Part shown: positions 35,901 through 47,900 of the stretch, piece after piece
Layout of the letters: every line of letters starts with the position of its first letter
Numbering within the stretch: position 1 is the first letter of the stretch
Assembly: GCA_935421135.1 (NCBI GenBank)
Contig: OW285187.1
Location: 3,100,001-3,164,000 of the forward strand
DNA: 64,000 bases
Direction of reading: 5' to 3'
Origin: Bugulina stolonifera
Lineage: Eukaryota; Bryozoa; Gymnolaemata; Cheilostomatida; Bugulidae
Program-made: the position numbers and the translations under genes
Notes under the pieces: generated by a model
Databases searched by the model: none
What the model saw: the letters and a program-made list of their open reading frames with translations, nothing else
Told to the model about the DNA's origin: nothing

Positions 35901-37791
35901 TTACCCTTTTTCTTGTTTACCAGAGGTAGGAAAGTGTTTTTGAGGCCTGTGGTTACGTTGCCGAGGCCTGGTCCTGGGAGTTTTTCTCTCATTGCTAGGC
36001 CGAGGGGACTTCTCACTTGATCTATTTATATTGGGCACGTCTTCCACCCCCAAGTAGCTGTAACAGTCAAGTATATGTATATAACGTCTTAACTTAGAAC
36101 AGAGTAAAAGCTCCGCCAATAGAAATACATAACTTCTTTAGAGTATAAACAAAAAGTATACATTCATAAGGGTGATTGGGGCGGACTTGAACCAAACTTT
36201 TATTTTGAGAAACCAAATTAGAATTATTGTTTGGGTTGTATAATACAATCTGAATAATAATACATGTACATGTATGTGTACAGTAAATGTATCTAACCGA
36301 CAAGTACAGTGTTCATATAATAATACATCCACATGTACGCATGTACATGTACTACGCATAAGTATACACCTTGAATAAGATGTACATGAATGTGTACAGA
36401 AGTAAACCAAGTGTTGTTGTCCCTAGTAAGATATAGTAACTATTCCTATATACTTTGTATGAGAATCAAGATGTATGATAGTGTACATTTACATTGCACA
36501 TGTATGAAACCATTGAATTGAGTTGGAGTAATCTTCCCATGTAAAATGCAATAATCAGAGGACGGATAACTCTTATAAATACATGTAAGTGTAGCAACCT
36601 TACCCCTGTTCATGTTTGAAGTTATCCAATGGGAGTTTTGATAAGAGTATGCCAACTGTTTCCGTGTCTCTATTCACCTTCAACCTATAAGAGGAAAGGG
36701 GGAATTAGTTACAGTGTAGTGTATAGACAGTGTAGTGTATAGACAGTGTAGTGTATAGACAGTGTACTGTATAGACAGTGTACTATAGAGTGAACATACA
36801 CACCTGTCTAAACCTCTATCTGATTCTATTGGTTCCCAATACTCTTCCATTCTGTATGATTACAAAAACAAAAGGAAAATATGTAAACATGACACTTTTC
36901 TAACAGAGTAACAAAGTAGTTGAATAATATCATAGACATGTTTAGGTCTATCATAAGGTGAACATATAACATAGGCCAAATAGATGCAATAGCAAGAATG
37001 AATTTATACAGACCTTTTATATCCTTTTCTAGTGAGCATATACAGATTCTAAAACAACACAAGCATTTCTTCAGCATTGAGCACTCTTTGGCCACACAGA
37101 GGAGACAACTAAACACTGGAGAAATAATGAATGAATTTGACCCAGCACTGCACTATACGCTGTTCCTACTAACATGTTACAATGGGTGGCTGTGTTCACC
37201 ATGTTTGACTGCTACCATAGTTTACATTCACTGATCGCTCTAGATCTACAGCGTGAAGCATATATCTTTTACTGATCAAACAGTATTTGGTCTCTCACCT
37301 TATTCTTGCGTTTCATTATCTCTGCACAGTTGGTTGCCTTCTGCAAAGCCACGCCTTCCCCGTGCCACACAATCTGTTTAATACTCTCATTCTACGACAA
37401 CAAGAAGATCCATAAATATGCTAGTAGAGTATGAGAAACCTCTGACCACAGCCTGGTGCAGGGTAAATAAATGAGAATCATGATTTCTAGCATCCGATAT
37501 AAGAGTCAAGGAAGCAATGTGCATAATGAGCAAGCTGCCACCATTAATTCCCACGACAGTTACTACAGTGAGAAATTCCGATTCTATTGTAGCCCATGTA
37601 GGCCTATTCCATAGCCTACATGTACTTTGAAATGACTAACTTGCCTTGATTTTGTTCATTGCAAATCCTAAGAGATTTTGCATACGACTGTGCCCCTGTA
37701 CTTTCATGTGAACTACGGTTTCATCCAATAACACATTGTTGAACAGATTGGCCTCAATAGTTAGTATATCTCCCAATTGATAATTTTCCAT
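35901..37791 (-). CDS. RPP25: Rpp25-like Alba-domain protein, RNase P/MRP subunit
   Basis: Alba-fold RNA-binding subunit that pairs with Rpp20/POP7 on RNase P and MRP RNA (family knowledge). Six exons: 37645-37791, 37299-37391, 37014-37048, 36804-36851, 36604-36684, 35901-36057; phases 0,0,2,2,2; 561 nt, 186 aa. N-terminus M-E-N-Y; then VVHMKVQGHSRMQNLLGFAM (family: HMRVKEGSKIRNLMAFA), QIVWHGEGVALQKATNCAEI (family: IVFSGCGRATTKTVTCAEI), M-K-R-K-N-K-N-L-Y, EEYWEPIESDRGLDRL and VGILLSKLPLD, each aligned without gaps to remembered human RPP25/RPP25L. The tail is Arg/Pro/Lys-rich. The first intron is GC-AG (AAG|GCAAGT). Exon 3 is only 35 nt. Intron 4 carries a 16-bp minisatellite. Confidence 0.9.
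36709..36790. repeat. 16-bp minisatellite in the Rpp25-like intron 4
   Basis: Five near-perfect copies of AGTGTAGTGTATAGAC. Confidence 0.9.
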
Positions 37792-39101
37792 CCCGAATTT
37801 TTAGCTGAAAATAAAAAACTATGATGTGCCATCTAACTCTAACTCTCCTCTGTATGAGTTATCAGGTGTGCAACATCAAATCATGAACTCTTTACATTAA
37901 CATTTATAGAAAATACCAAAATTTAATTATTGTAAACAGTGAGTATGAGTATCAGTAAAGAGATTAAAATCAAAGAAAATGTGCACAAATACCAAAGTCA
38001 AAATATTGGAAATTAAATACCCCTTAGGCTGGGCAGATGTCGGTAAGATCAAAAGTGAAAAGCTACACACTCAATGACAGTTCAGTTTCAGTTATGTTTG
38101 TTTGTCATGCAATTTCAATTTGAATTTTCCCACGAACTCTAAGAATTCCACCTGACAATTGAATATTGATGCAAACGTTTATATCATAGCATATACTCTT
38201 ATTGCTTCATTGTTTTCAAAAAGAACATTAAATCTTGATTAAAGCGACTTTGAAGGACGTTAGAGTAAAGTTCGACTCCGGGTATAAGTCAATTAGATAT
38301 TAGTACCAAAGATCTTTGAAACAAATCAGAAAAATCAAAATGATAATTCTATTGTGAAACCACTTCGTCAATGTCTAGAAAATGCGACGTTCACAAAGCG
38401 ACTTCATCGTAACTAGTAACATGTAATAATATTATAAGTATATAATAATAGGCGCAAAGTCTATGCTAATTCAAGCGTGTCCAGCATTTTTTAACAATTC
38501 GTTGAGAGCGCATCTATTATTGGGTAAAACATTCCATTTACCAATGTGGGCGTCTATTGGAAGAACCAAAACACAATCGTCCAATGATTAATGTGCTGCT
38601 TATTTAAAAAAACAAAAGTCAAAGTGTGCCTTTCTGGAAATGATTGTGTAGCATATTACTTCAGATTAACTAGTATAATATATTTATGATGGAAGAAGAT
38701 TCTGCTAATAAGGAAAATGCAAATTCTACAGATACTCGTGTGGTAAAATTCATAAGTTTACTTGGTATATCTAACTACTTCTAATTTTCATTTTGATTTT
38801 TACTTTTAAAATCAAATAAAATAAAATTGAAATAAACCAAGTAAGAAGTAATATAATCATAATCGATAATGTGAAATGATATAATTATAGTAAATCTTTT
38901 CTTCTACTTACATCAAATTAAAATTTGCTTACTTTGTTCTTGAAAGTTTAAAAAACAGAAAGTTTGAATAAACTCAGAAAGATAACAAGATTATTATTTT
39001 ATATATAATAATAATTTAAATTTTTCAATTTCAATTTGAATTTTATAAATTATATTTAGGCTAATATTTATGTTATCAATTATAAATATATTATATTATC
39101 T
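37792..39101. other. Upstream region of Rpp25-like gene
   Basis: AT-rich; contains the Rpp25-like promoter and, at 38686, one candidate divergent exon. Nothing else is recognised. Confidence 0.35.
38686..38742 (+). CDS. Candidate first coding exon of an unidentified gene
   Basis: Begins M-M-E-E-D-S-A-N and contains N-K-E-N-A-N, a KEN-box-like sequence, then ends at a possible donor GTG|GTAAAA after 19 codons. No matching next exon was found, and its phase does not fit the shugoshin exon at 41943. It may be the start of a gene divergent from Rpp25, or chance. Confidence 0.2.
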
Positions 39102-40275
39102 CGGACTTACCTCGGATGAGGTAGGACACTGTTGGTATTGATCACCATTGGCGCAAGGAGAGTACCTCACTTGTGTAGCAGTGTGCTAAATATTTTATTA
39201 TTGGACTGGGTTTCAGCAATACCGCTGTTTGTAGTTAGCTAAGCTATAGCTGTTAGGTATGATTGGCATGGGATTCAGCAATACCACTGTTTGCAGTTAG
39301 TTATCAGATATGAGATCCCGCATTTCATGTATAGTTCTTGGCGAGTAGCTTTGGAGTTTGTAGAGATGGATGTTGGTATACCGCGGGCTGCCGATCTGGT
39401 GGTCGTTGTTGCATTTGCATGATCATCTACTATCTCGTCATAGGTAGATGAAAGTGCCCTGTGAGTATCTTCAGCTTGTAGCAGACATGGGCACTCGAGT
39501 CATTTTACTCGACTCAAGTTAACTCGAGCAACAGCTTTTCATTACTTTTAATTGACTTGTGCTTTTGTACTGTGTGAAAGCTGGGAATTGACTTTTACTT
39601 CTACTCTCCTACAAAGCATGATGCTTTACTCTTACTTTACTCTAATCTCTCAGCTATCAATGATAATTCTATTGGTTCGGTGTAATTATGTAATAAGTCT
39701 TGTCCACCATAGAGAAGCTGAGAGGCTTATAGATAAACAGACCCACCATTATAACAAGTGCAAATTTGAAGTAGCCTTTGTTCCTCAGAACTACTATAAC
39801 TGACAGAAAATCTGATCTAACACTAAGTGTGTGTTGTCACACTTGTATACATCAGAAATTTGTGTTATACAAACTTCCCATTGGTATTCTCTTTGACATA
39901 CCGCTGTACTTTTGACTCTACTCTGACTCTAGCATTTTGGCACTAGCTGCTTGACTCTTACTTTACTTTTCAAAATCGCTGTTTATTTACTCTTACTCTA
40001 CTTTTGACTTGCTTCATCCGATGAGTTGACTCTAAATTACTTTTTATCAATTGGGAATATATACTCTTACTTGACTCGTGACTTGAGTATTTGTCTGCTT
40101 TGCACATGTCTGGCTTGTAGTACACAGGTTAGCAGGTTCAATCTGTGGTTTCTGCGTTGTGTCTGTAGCATTTGCAGCCCTAATTCACTGCGTGCGTCGC
40201 AAGCACTGTCTCTGTCTTTGAGTCCTGTTTTGAATCTCACAGCGTGATTTTGTATTATCTCGACATCATATATGT
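39102..40275 (-). mobile_element. Older LINE fragment, same family as 19369-21182, split by a hAT element
   Basis: The left part (39102-39480) matches the 3' UTR (GATGAGGTAGGACAC, CAGCAATACCGCTGTT) and the C-terminal codons (T-T-R-S-A-A-R-G-I-P-T-S-I-S-T-N-S). The right part (40121-40275) gives EIIQNHAVRF and RRNHRLNLLT, as in the intact copy. Frameshifts show decay. The two parts are separated by the element at 39482-40112. Confidence 0.85.
39482..40112. mobile_element. 631-bp hAT-type non-autonomous element with perfect 8-bp target duplication
   Basis: Ends CAGACATGGGCA and (reversed) CAGACATGTGCA; GCTTGTAG flanks both sides (39474-39481 and 40113-40120). Subterminal parts are rich in ACTCGAGT/TTTACTC-type repeats. 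No transposase frame. It is nested in a LINE fragment, which gives the order of insertion. Confidence 0.9.
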
Positions 40276-40285
40276 ACATGCATAG

Positions 40286-41942
40286 TCATAGTGTAGTCAG
40301 ATAGTGATAGTGAAGATAATCATAATGTTATGATGATGGTGATGTGGTTGTGGTATTTTTTATAGTATTAGTTGTTATTGTTTTAATCTATAGACTATAG
40401 GCCTAACGAAATTTGAATTTGGATTATATTTTACAAATATTGAATTGTAATTAGATCATTGTAACATACATATAATAACAAATATTGTATCGATTCCATA
40501 TTCTATTTTATATGAATAATCCAACCAAGGACTGGAGTAAAAGGGTGGGGTGGGGCCTATCTTTGATCAATCTGTGTGATGTGTTTCCCATCATTTCCAA
40601 ATACATTTAGTTGAATCGCTAAATACTCATTGCCATGAGTGAACAACTTCATCATTGTATAACAATGGTCGCGAGAATGTAACTACACATTATTATGATA
40701 GTAGGTTTTAGCACAAAATCAGAGCGCAAATAGTTGCTTGCTATTATAAACCTTTGTGAAGTTACTGAGGTTTTACAACGATATTTTTAATGTGATGGTA
40801 TTTTACACATGGATTTTTAAATTGTTGATTGTGCAGTCAAGGATTCGATTTCACATCTATGAAAATACCCATTTATAATATTTTTATTTATTAAGAGCTG
40901 TTTTAGCAGAACACTTACCAGCCTACCAATATCCCCACTATTGCATAGGCATTAGATGTTGGCTAATAGATTTTCATAGACAAAGAAATGTGTTGCATAA
41001 ATCTAGTGTGTTTTCACCAAAACTAGAGCGTTATTGTAATTTACTAATTATGAATATAGTAAAATTTTCATTCCTAATTAAAGCCTACCAACTTCAGGTA
41101 AATAAATGATAATGGTTGTATCCTAGTTCTTGATCTTTAAAGACGTAGGCATGTGTTCAATCGATACCTTAACTTTATTTAGTGAATATATTTAGTTGAG
41201 GAGACATTCAGAAAATGTATCATAAGCTGATCGACAGATTAGTATATTTTATCTGATTGATAGATTTTTTATCTTTCATTCTCATAAAATTATCTAGCTT
41301 AGAAGCGAATGGGAATTTTGATGATTTTTAAATGCTAATATCATCCTAACTCAAAGCTCAGAAGGACCCAGGGGAATACCGAACATGGGAAGTTCTATAG
41401 TAGTGACACATGACAACTAGGACAGGTTGAGTGGCTAGTAACTCGCCGCTTTAAGAGGAATTAGGCTACGTCATCTTACATTGCTGAATACAAACAGGGT
41501 GTTCTTCTGCTGAGACACATTATAGATATGGCTTATTGTAGGCGCAGAAGAGGTGCTTCTCTACACCCGTTGCAAAGCTGAACCGGAGTTTAGTTCGAGG
41601 GAAGCGGCGGAATGTTGGAAGTAAAGCCTCTGGTGGTACAATTATATAAAATTATTTATTTTATATGATTACTAGTATTGGTCTATCTACATAGCCTATA
41701 AGACTAGAGTTTACTGGGATGTACTTGTACAATGTGGATTGTTAGCTTATTAACTTGACATTTTCATCATGTAAGATAATCATGTTATGTCAATCTGGTT
41801 ATAGTTACTATTATAGGTTGTGTTACTATGGCAAGAGTAGCTGAATGTAGGAACCATGTATCACATGTAAGCTATATTATATTTATGAATATTGACTTTG
41901 TTGCTGCTTGACGGTATAGTTTCATCTTGGTTCACAGCTAAC
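40286..41942. other. Upstream region of shugoshin
   Basis: No coding exon recognised. The short stretch 41490-41640 is richer in G+C and may hold the transcription start or a non-coding first exon; a usable acceptor (TTCACAG) lies 6 bases before the start codon at 41943. Confidence 0.4.
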
Positions 41943-44900
41943 ATGTCAACCAGTACGATATACAAACAGTCACTAAAAAATAACAACAGAAGCTTAGCTC
42001 GAGCTCTAGATATTAGTAAACAGGATACAGCCATTCTGGCCAAGAAGGTTCTGGAACTTGAACAAGAAAAACAGGTGAGACAAATACCATTTAACTGCAA
42101 GAATAGCATAATTATTCAGTAGGTATAAAGCAGTTCATTTATATTTTTTACATTGGGTAATATATTATATGTATGGAATAATGTTGCATGCCGTAAACTG
42201 AGCAACTGTAAATATTTTTAGTAACTGGACTACTACCTTGCTTAACAACTAATAGATGTTCTTTGTCTGATCTAGTAATGTTTCAACACTGTATCTAGGA
42301 ACAAGCTGCCAAGATATCAGTCCTAAGGAGACTTACAGATGCTTCCAGTGAAGCTATAGAGACTGAGATACAGCAAAGAATGATGGTAGGCTTCCTTCTA
42401 ACCACTATAATATGCTCATCAATGCCTACTGATGGTCTACGTGGTTAAAGTGGCTTACCCGTCTGTCTCATCTACTCCTTCTAGAACATTGATGTAACCT
42501 AAATCTCAATAAATATGGAGTGTGTGTGCACGACATAGATGTAGGGATTGGGCACAGATCACAGGGTTAAAACGTTAAAACAAACGCCTGTGACTGTAAC
42601 AGCCTCTAATGCCGGTGCTACAAATGTACAACCTAGCCCTATTTGCTAATTGCTAGAACTACCAGATATGTTTTTCTAGAGCCTACCTGTGAAACACTAC
42701 CTATCTGGTGTTGTCATGGTTTCCCCATCTTATAATCACATGTATATTGTTCAGCTGAGGATGGAGAGACTGAAGAGGAAGTTGGAGGCGGCAGCGAATC
42801 TTCAGAGCTTGGCAGCAGACGAACTAAATGAGGTTATCAACCTGTGTGACCATCTTCCGGTTCATGGGCTAGATGAGGTGGTCAAGGACGCATTGGAGTT
42901 CACTCAGATGATAACACCAAGTCAAACTACTAACAGTCATCACAGGTAGGTATGAGTCAGTCTACTAACACCCATCACAGGTAGGTATGAGTCATACTAC
43001 TAACACTCATCACAGGTAGGTATGAGTCATACTACTAACACTCAGCATAGGTAGGTATGTAAGTGTGAGTCTGAGTGCCATTACCAGACTAGGAGGTAAC
43101 TTGATCGCCGTGGGTATAGGTTTATAGAATGACGTTCAACCAATAAATAATTTGCTCATACAATGTACGTGTACACGTATGTGAATGGATGCACAAACAT
43201 ACTGCATTTCCGAACTGTGTTGAAAGGGTGCTAATATTTTTCACTTGTACTTATCAAACAGGTCTGCGTACCCAAGTAAAAATTCAGCTGAGGATGCTGA
43301 GCTTAGCAATCCTGTGGTGCTACTTGAAGATGACAGCTATGATAAGGATCACAGGCTATCCAGTGGTAAGTATAAACATCCTAGACACATTCGATCAAAT
43401 CACTGATCACTAATTGGGAATTGTACCCCCATGTCCACTGCATTATAATATTGGTATCCAGCTCCCAATCCCTGATTGAAATGGTTTACAACGATAGTCG
43501 AGGGTAAGATCTGTGTGGGCTCTTTATCCTCATTCTGATGACTATTATCTACGCCCACGGCGTTTATTCTCTTGTAGTAAGTGAAGCAGTAGAAGCACAC
43601 CGTAGGTCAAGTATACTTCCTGTGGAGTCTAAGGACGATGTGTCGGTAGAGTCAGCAGCAGATGCTCTCACAGCTACAATCACTAGAAGCAAAAACAGAG
43701 CCTCAAAATGTCAGTGTTTTAACATTTATGTCAAAAAAGTTAGACTAAAATTAATCTTGGCAAGTAAAGCTGAAGTTATGGGTTATTATAAATATCAGGC
43801 GTATTCAATAAATTGTGTCCGCGAATTGCAGCTATACAGACATTTACAGATATTGTTCATTACAAATGCATGAACTATGGTACTATACGGATGATGTGGT
43901 ATGAAGGATAGCATGGCAATTACTCACTCCGTGTTTCATGTTTGATTGTCTTTTTTAACTGAGTGTTAGCCCAAGCTCTAGACAACATACTCACCTACCT
44001 CTGCTCTATGTTGTTAGTGAACAGTAGGATGAGCAGATGCAGCATCACTACTGACTCATCTGAGGCTCATTCATCTAATCCTGAATCTGATACTCACTCA
44101 CGGAGGTCGTCTAGGGGCAAAGGTCGAAGGTCAACTGGTAAGTATATCCCAAAGAAGTTATAAGCAATGTTGCTCTATAGTCTACTGACTGATCTAAAGA
44201 GTAGTTTTGTATATTTATCATCTAGTGATGAGAAGGCTAAGTATAGTCTTTCAGTCACAAGACTGCAAGCGGTTGCGACGCAAATTTAGATAGAAAGAAG
44301 TCTGAAGACACTGCTGTCTTGACCTAATCGCTTTTTTGTTAAACGTTTGCCATCCTATTATTCTATTAAACTGATGAAACTTCAGCTTTAGGTGCGAATA
44401 GATTGGAGCCTGTCTACTCTGCAGCAGCTGTGTCGCACTCACCAGGGGAAGCTGATGGACCACATGAAACTGAAGCTGAAGTAATTGGTGAGCTATTGGA
44501 CGGTTCTGCTAGTGACCCTTCTGTGTCTGCTCCCGATATATTGACTCCTGACTTGTCTACCTCCAATACAGACATTGCTGCCGCCGCTGTCAATGATTCA
44601 GAGGAAGTGATGTCAGTATCATCTGCCGCTAGTGCCCAGAGTGTTCCCTTTGATGAGATACCCGTAGACAGGTAGGGTTTCTCTATTGTCTGACATGGAA
44701 TGTAGCTTGCGTTAATAGCAGCTGAACTAAGCCATCTCATAAGCTATTGATAACTCTCAATTATATGTGGCATATCACCAGCTCACAAAATGGCACTTAG
44801 GCTATGAGCTGGAACTGACTCTTTCTACTGCCCAAAAGATTTTCATATCTGTGTATTCTAGCTTTGAATGTTGTGCTTGATGTGTCAAGAATCTCTAGAG

Positions 44901-47900
44901 ACATTTTTCCTGACTTGTGTAGTGCCTATGCTAAGATGCAGCACGAAAAAGAATTAGCCAGACAGGAACAAGCCAGACAGGAACAAGCCAGACAGGAAGC
45001 CATGACAGTTACACGTTCCCGTAGACAGACCAGGGTCATCAAGTTGGGCTCTCAGGACAAAAATGAGACTCAAGACTTGTTAAACGAAGCAGTAGAAAAG
45101 TTCTTTGTGCAGTTCTCCCCACCTAAGATATTCAATGACCAGAAGGTATGTCGTCTAATCTCCTTTCTACCACCTCCATGGCTGCTGATATGAACCCTTA
45201 TGTTTATTATAGCATTATGTTATAACATATTATATCTTCATAGTGGTTACTACATGTACATGTAAAATTATTGAAGTTGTCTAATACTTCATATGCTAAT
45301 AGACATTGTCACTCCGTCTGTTACCCAGAATCCTTCTCGTTCACGACGCCAGTCCAGACGACAAACTTTCTGCATCAAAGACCATTCTGCTGATAGTGTT
45401 GAGAAGGAGGACGAGTTCATACTAGAGGTGAGCTCATATGCTTCAGCAACTGCTGATGATAACATGGTGTTGTCCTCTCTTTTCGATTAAGTTATCTTTG
45501 GAGTTGTTTTCCCTTATCTTCAAGTTGCACTGGATGCAGCAGCACAACTGCACAACATTGCAGCTAATGATCTCTTGTTGTACATGCTTCTTTACCAATC
45601 ATCCAGATTTAGTGGTTTCATTACCTTAACCATAGTTTATAATTTAAATTCTCTTTTCCCATTTATATTTTCCCATTTATATTTTCCCATTTATATTTTC
45701 CCATTTATATTTTCCCATTTATATTTTTCCATTAAATTGAACATTGATAATTATGATTAAGTGTCTTGCAATCTGATAAACAATCCAGCATACCATGTTT
45801 TTCTTATACCAGAGTGATAGGCTGGCCTGTAGCCTTTCTGGCTTCAGTCCTGTGGCCATATTGGGATTTCAGTAGGGCTTCTGGTTAGTTTGTGAGATAC
45901 TAATACTCCAGTGTACATGTTTGTTGATGTGATTGTTTGATAGTCGGATTCTGGGGCATCCTCTTGTGACATGGAGGAAGTAGATGGAGCTGGTGGCTCT
46001 GATAAGGTGGGTGGAGATTAAATAGTGTATATCTTACACAGTGTTTATAAAATACTAAAGGCCAATCTTGCAGAGGAAATTCAGCTGTTCAAGTAATGTG
46101 AACAGTTGAACAGCCTAACATGGGAAGACAGAGTATGTATAGCAGAGGTTGTATATAGCTGTAGACAGAGTATGTATAGCAGAGGTTGTATATAGCTGTA
46201 GACAGAGTATGTATAGCAGAGGTTGTATATAGCTGTAGACAGAGTATGTATAGCATAGGTTGTATATAGCTGTAGACATGGTATCATCACCCACAACCCA
46301 CCTACTCATAATTATTTTCATATTATTTGATCTTATGAAGCTTGACTCACAGTTAAGTATTCAACTATTTGGGAATGTTGAGAGATATCAGTTATAATGA
46401 AAGCATATAATATCTACACACTGATTACATCATGAGATAACACATTTACTTTTCCAACTCTCAGGAAACTCTCAAAAAAGCTGTGAACACCTCACGAGAC
46501 TACATCTCACATTGTATGGTACAAAGTTCTGTAGTTGTGATCTGGAAACTTCCAGATGGATAATATAAACTCTGAATAATTGTTGGCTGACACTAACTTT
46601 ATTACATGACAATTGTATTTTATAAGAATGCAAAATTAACCTGTGAGTAGAAAGGCTCAACCGTAACGGGACGAGTAGGTTTATCTGATAGTGGTGTTTG
46701 TGAACTTTGGCTATATATTGCACTATTCATCTGTACTAAGATAGCCCAAGTAATATAACATATCTGGCTGTGTAAGCTGTGGCCCTCTCTGATGTGGTAT
46801 TGACAGAGGGTGATGTGTGACAGACAGATACTGCCAGGCTGATTAATTGTAGTAACAGTCAGCTAATACGTGCTGCCAATTGACAGATGGGCACTGCCTC
46901 ACATGACTGTATTACTATGGTGCAAGTTTGTGGGTGTGTGCCCATTGTTAATATTTATTAGGATGGTTCTTTTTAGTGTAAAAAGAATTATTTTGTTTCT
47001 ACAAGCTTATTCCACATATTTTTGTGGTCTAAATGTCATAATTGTTGAGGTGTCAAAATAGTAGAGTTTTTAATCTCAGCCACTGAACCATCCAATGGCC
47101 CACGAGCTAAATAATACCCACCTCTGCTAATCAAATATTCAATTAGATATGACATCTTAATTATAGCAATTAGTAACTAATTAAACTGATTGATGGATAG
47201 GAATTGGCAAGAGATGATGAACTTGAAGTCCCTACCTCTCCTGAGCTGCCTGGGTCTCCTGTCGGGCACCTGCCAATCGAGTCGTCTACAGCACACGGGG
47301 CTCCTGAGCTGCCTGGGTCTCCTGTCGGGCACCTGCCAATCGAGTCGTCTATGCCCCCAAGTACCAGACCAGATGAGAGACAGGTTGAAGAGCTCCCTGT
47401 GAGGCAGATGGAGATCCAATGTAAAGGTGGTGAAGTGACGGTTAAAGTGGGAAGTAGAGATGGCGGACCAGTTACCACTAAACGAAGGAAGAAATGCAAA
47501 CCAGTAAGGAGTCTAATGTTACATAGTTATGTGATTGGCCGGTGGGTGGGGTGTGCTAGTAACTACTAGTGAACTTTTGACTGATGTCTGAGTTGGACTA
47601 ATCTAGGTGGGCATCTATTTACTGTGATGTGTCTGGACATTCACTTTCCTTCACTGAAAGAATGGAGTGAGCCAGACAAATATGTATGTAATGTATATGC
47701 ATATCCATGTACATGTACATGTATTTAGCTGCTTTCAGATATATTTATAGACTCATCCCTACTGTTTCTGTTGTCCAGTTAACACTGAAACAGTAATAGT
47801 CTCAGCATATGGTTCAAATTGCAACAGAAAGTGCCAGAAAGTATACACGTTACCATATCTACACTGTATATTCTGTCAAATGTAGTAGCTAATGGCGGTT

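Noticed and set aside
44862..44898. Alternative, earlier start of shugoshin exon 8 at 44862
   Set aside because: Its phase does not fit the donor of exon 7 at 44671; the acceptor at 44897-44898 restores the frame. A missed microexon could still rescue it.
47170..47499. 109-codon minus-strand frame
   Set aside because: Shadow of shugoshin exon 11 and its internal duplication.
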